Part shown: positions 5,819 to 7,338 of the stretch, in pieces
Numbering within the stretch: the first letter of the stretch is position 1
How the letters are laid out: every line of letters begins with the position of its first letter
NCBI GenBank assembly: GCA_937899295.1
Contig: CALBPO010000410.1
Location: forward strand, 1-7,338
From: an uncultured Opitutia bacterium
GTDB lineage: Bacteria; Verrucomicrobiota; Verrucomicrobiia; Opitutales; Coraliomargaritaceae
DNA length: 7,338 bases
Reading direction: 5' to 3'
The notes under the pieces: model-generated
What the model was told of the DNA's origin: nothing
Database searches by the model: none
Seen by the model: only the letters and a program-made list of their open reading frames with translations
Program-made: the position numbers and the translations under genes

Positions 5819-7338
5819 TCAGTTCAGCTGAGAGATTGTTTCAACGACGAAATGTTCTAAACTGGCTTGAGTGGCCTCGAATGCAACTGGAACTTTGAGT
5901 TCATTCAGGGTTTTTGTGGTGAGAGGGCCGATACTGCCGAAGGCGGGCTTCCGGGCACCAGGCTCTAGTCTGAGCGACTCGTGTTGCTCGACAAAAGATT
6001 TAGCAGTAGAGGAACTGGTGAAGAGCACGGCGTCGGCACCTTCCTTGCGAAAGCGTTCGGCGGAGGGTTCTTTACTGAGGTCCATCTTGCTGGTTCGATA
6101 GAGGGGTAAGGTATCGACGATGGCACGACCTTCGTCGGACTCTAGGCGCTCGACAAGGCATTCGCGATTTTGGTTGCCCGTCACGACAAGTAACTGAACG
6201 CTTTCGACACCTTCGTTTTCGATCAGTTCTTTGGCTAGGGTATCCGCATTAGCTTGTTTTGGTACGAGGTCGACCTTGAGCTTATGCTTTTCTATCTCGC
6301 GCGCGGTGGCGGCCCCGACGGCGGCGATACGCATGGGGCCAAGGCAGCGGATGTCGTCGTAAGCTTTATAAAAGAGGTCGAAGAAGTTTTTCACGCCGTT
6401 CGCGCTAGTAAAGATGATCCATTCGTAAACAGCGATACCTGCGAGAACTTCGCTAACTCGTTGACCATCGAAATGTTGCTCTACTGATATGAAAGGAAGC
6501 TCGATAACTTCAGCACCTTGTTCGGTAAGCATTTGCGTTAGCTGAGCGGCCTGTTCGCGGGCGCGCGTGACAACTATGCGTTTACCAAAGAGTGGACGAC
6601 CTTCAAACCATTCGGTTTTGGCGCGATGGGAAACGACTTCACCAATAATGATCATAGCTGGTGCCCCAAGACCAGAGGCCTCGAGATCTTCTGTTATGGT
6701 GTCGAGGGTGCCATAAACGGAGCGTTGCCGGTTGAGTGTGGCCCATTCAACAATAGCAATGGGTGTGGCGCCAGCCATGCCACCTTCTTTTAGTTCGCTC
6801 GTAATACGTGGCAGTTGACCGACACCCATGTAGAGACAGAGTGTGCCTTTAGTTTTGGCGTATACTCGGAAGTCGATGCTGAGCGTTTGTTTCTCGGGAT
6901 TTTCGTGGCCGGTTAGAAAGGTAATAGCAGAGCTGTAATCTCTATGTGAAAGGGGTATGCCTACGTAGGCAGCTGTCGCGAGGGCAGCAGTCACGCCAGG
7001 GACAATTTCAAAGGGGATTTTATCGATTTGAAGCTCGTCAATTTCCTCGCCTCCGCGTCCGAATACGAAGGGATCGCCACCTTTGAGGCGGACGACCTGT
7101 TTACCTTTGATGGCTCTGTCTACAAGGATCTCTTCGATCTCATCTTGTGGTATGGAGTGACGGCCTGCGCTTTTACCCACGTAGATTCTCTCGCAATCTG
7201 GTTTTGTCCAATCGAGTATTTTGGAGTTGGCGAGATAGTCGTAAACGATGACATCAGCAAGCTCGATGAGCTCGCGCGCGCGGACAGTAACGCGTCCGGG
7301 ATCGCCAGGGCATGCTCCAATTAAATAAACCTTTCCTT
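5819..7338 (-). CDS. cobA-hemD: CobA-HemD fusion (partial, 5' end off the window)
   Basis: A bifunctional tetrapyrrole enzyme. HemD makes uroporphyrinogen III from hydroxymethylbilane, and CobA (uroporphyrinogen-III C-methyltransferase) adds two methyls from SAM to give precorrin-2, for siroheme or cobamides. The 505 visible residues run open to the window edge, starting [14 protein letters not shown], so probably only one or a few residues are missing. A GTG at 7180 is internal and not the start. CobA (about 1-245) shows the SAM loop GACPGDP (7-13), VYDYLAN (31-37), VGKSAGRHS (53-61), [17 protein letters not shown] (82-98), [12 protein letters not shown] (113-124) and [12 protein letters not shown] (224-235). 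HemD (about 247-505) starts [17 protein letters not shown] and has TSANGV (310-315), [10 protein letters not shown] (439-448) and [11 protein letters not shown] (467-477). The usual second Gly of GAGPGDP is Cys here. The cyclophilin gene follows at 62 bases. No CysG-type dehydrogenase domain is fused. Confidence 0.95.
   Translation of the reverse strand, partial: GKVYLIGACPGDPGRVTVRARELIELADVIVYDYLANSKILDWTKPDCERIYVGKSAGRHSIPQDEIEEILVDRAIKGKQVVRLKGGDPFVFGRGGEEIDELQIDKIPFEIVPGVTAALATAAYVGIPLSHRDYSSAITFLTGHENPEKQTLSIDFRVYAKTKGTLCLYMGVGQLPRITSELKEGGMAGATPIAIVEWATLNRQRSVYGTLDTITEDLEASGLGAPAMIIIGEVVSHRAKTEWFEGRPLFGKRIVVTRAREQAAQLTQMLTEQGAEVIELPFISVEQHFDGQRVSEVLAGIAVYEWIIFTSANGVKNFFDLFYKAYDDIRCLGPMRIAAVGAATAREIEKHKLKVDLVPKQANADTLAKELIENEGVESVQLLVVTGNQNRECLVERLESDEGRAIVDTLPLYRTSKMDLSKEPSAERFRKEGADAVLFTSSSTAKSFVEQHESLRLEPGARKPAFGSIGPLTTKTLNELKVPVAFEATQASLEHFVVETISQLN

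Noticed and set aside
5819..7180. CobA-HemD starting at the GTG at 7180
   Set aside because: This would remove the SAM-binding loop; the same frame is open upstream and encodes the missing 52 residues.
7120..7320. 66-residue minus-strand frame near the right edge
   Set aside because: It overlaps the true CobA frame, which continues through 7181-7336 with GACPGDPG and VYDYLAN, in another frame.

Overview
The window reads as ordinary chromosomal housekeeping DNA from a Gram-negative, menaquinone-using bacterium. Three things suggest Verrucomicrobiota, perhaps class Opitutae (Puniceicoccales/Coraliomargarita relatives): a CobA-HemD fusion, an HNH protein with an N-terminal VLNRxWQPVN block, and start sites with almost no Shine-Dalgarno signal. 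This assignment is from memory of families, not from a search, and is only moderately certain. Base composition is close to balanced, and no gene stands out as foreign. I see no rRNA, tRNA, CRISPR array, insertion sequence or phage gene.

Layout, left to right. A VC0807-type six-helix membrane protein (minus, 23-832) diverges from a stand-alone CoaB, phosphopantothenate-cysteine ligase (plus, 858-1505); their possible start codons touch or overlap. A soluble PAS histidine kinase of NtrB type follows (plus, 1546-2715), with no response regulator beside it. Next is an HNH-endonuclease-fold protein (plus, 2853-3455) with a promoter so close to the ATG that its mRNA may be leaderless. A 354-base gap follows; it holds a 28-codon ORF on the minus strand (3558-3644) that encodes a single hydrophobic helix. 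Then comes a DUF4136-like lipoprotein (plus, 3810-4373), which converges on a MenH-type hydrolase (minus, 4390-5136).

The right half is all minus strand: MenH, a small cyclophilin (5289-5756), and a CobA-HemD fusion (5819 to beyond the right edge). The fusion and cyclophilin lie 62 bases apart and may be co-transcribed. The unit ends in two tandem hairpins (5232-5259 and 5181-5208), the second with a T-run like an intrinsic terminator. MenH therefore probably has its own promoter.

The genes serve separate core functions: CoA synthesis (CoaB), menaquinone synthesis (MenH), siroheme/tetrapyrrole synthesis (CobA-HemD), protein folding (cyclophilin), signalling (kinase) and envelope (VC0807 protein, lipoprotein). 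No convincing new multi-gene system is visible. The points most worth a second look are the tiny membrane ORF, the near-leaderless HNH promoter, the overlapping divergent starts, the hairpin pair and the altered SAM-binding loop of CobA.
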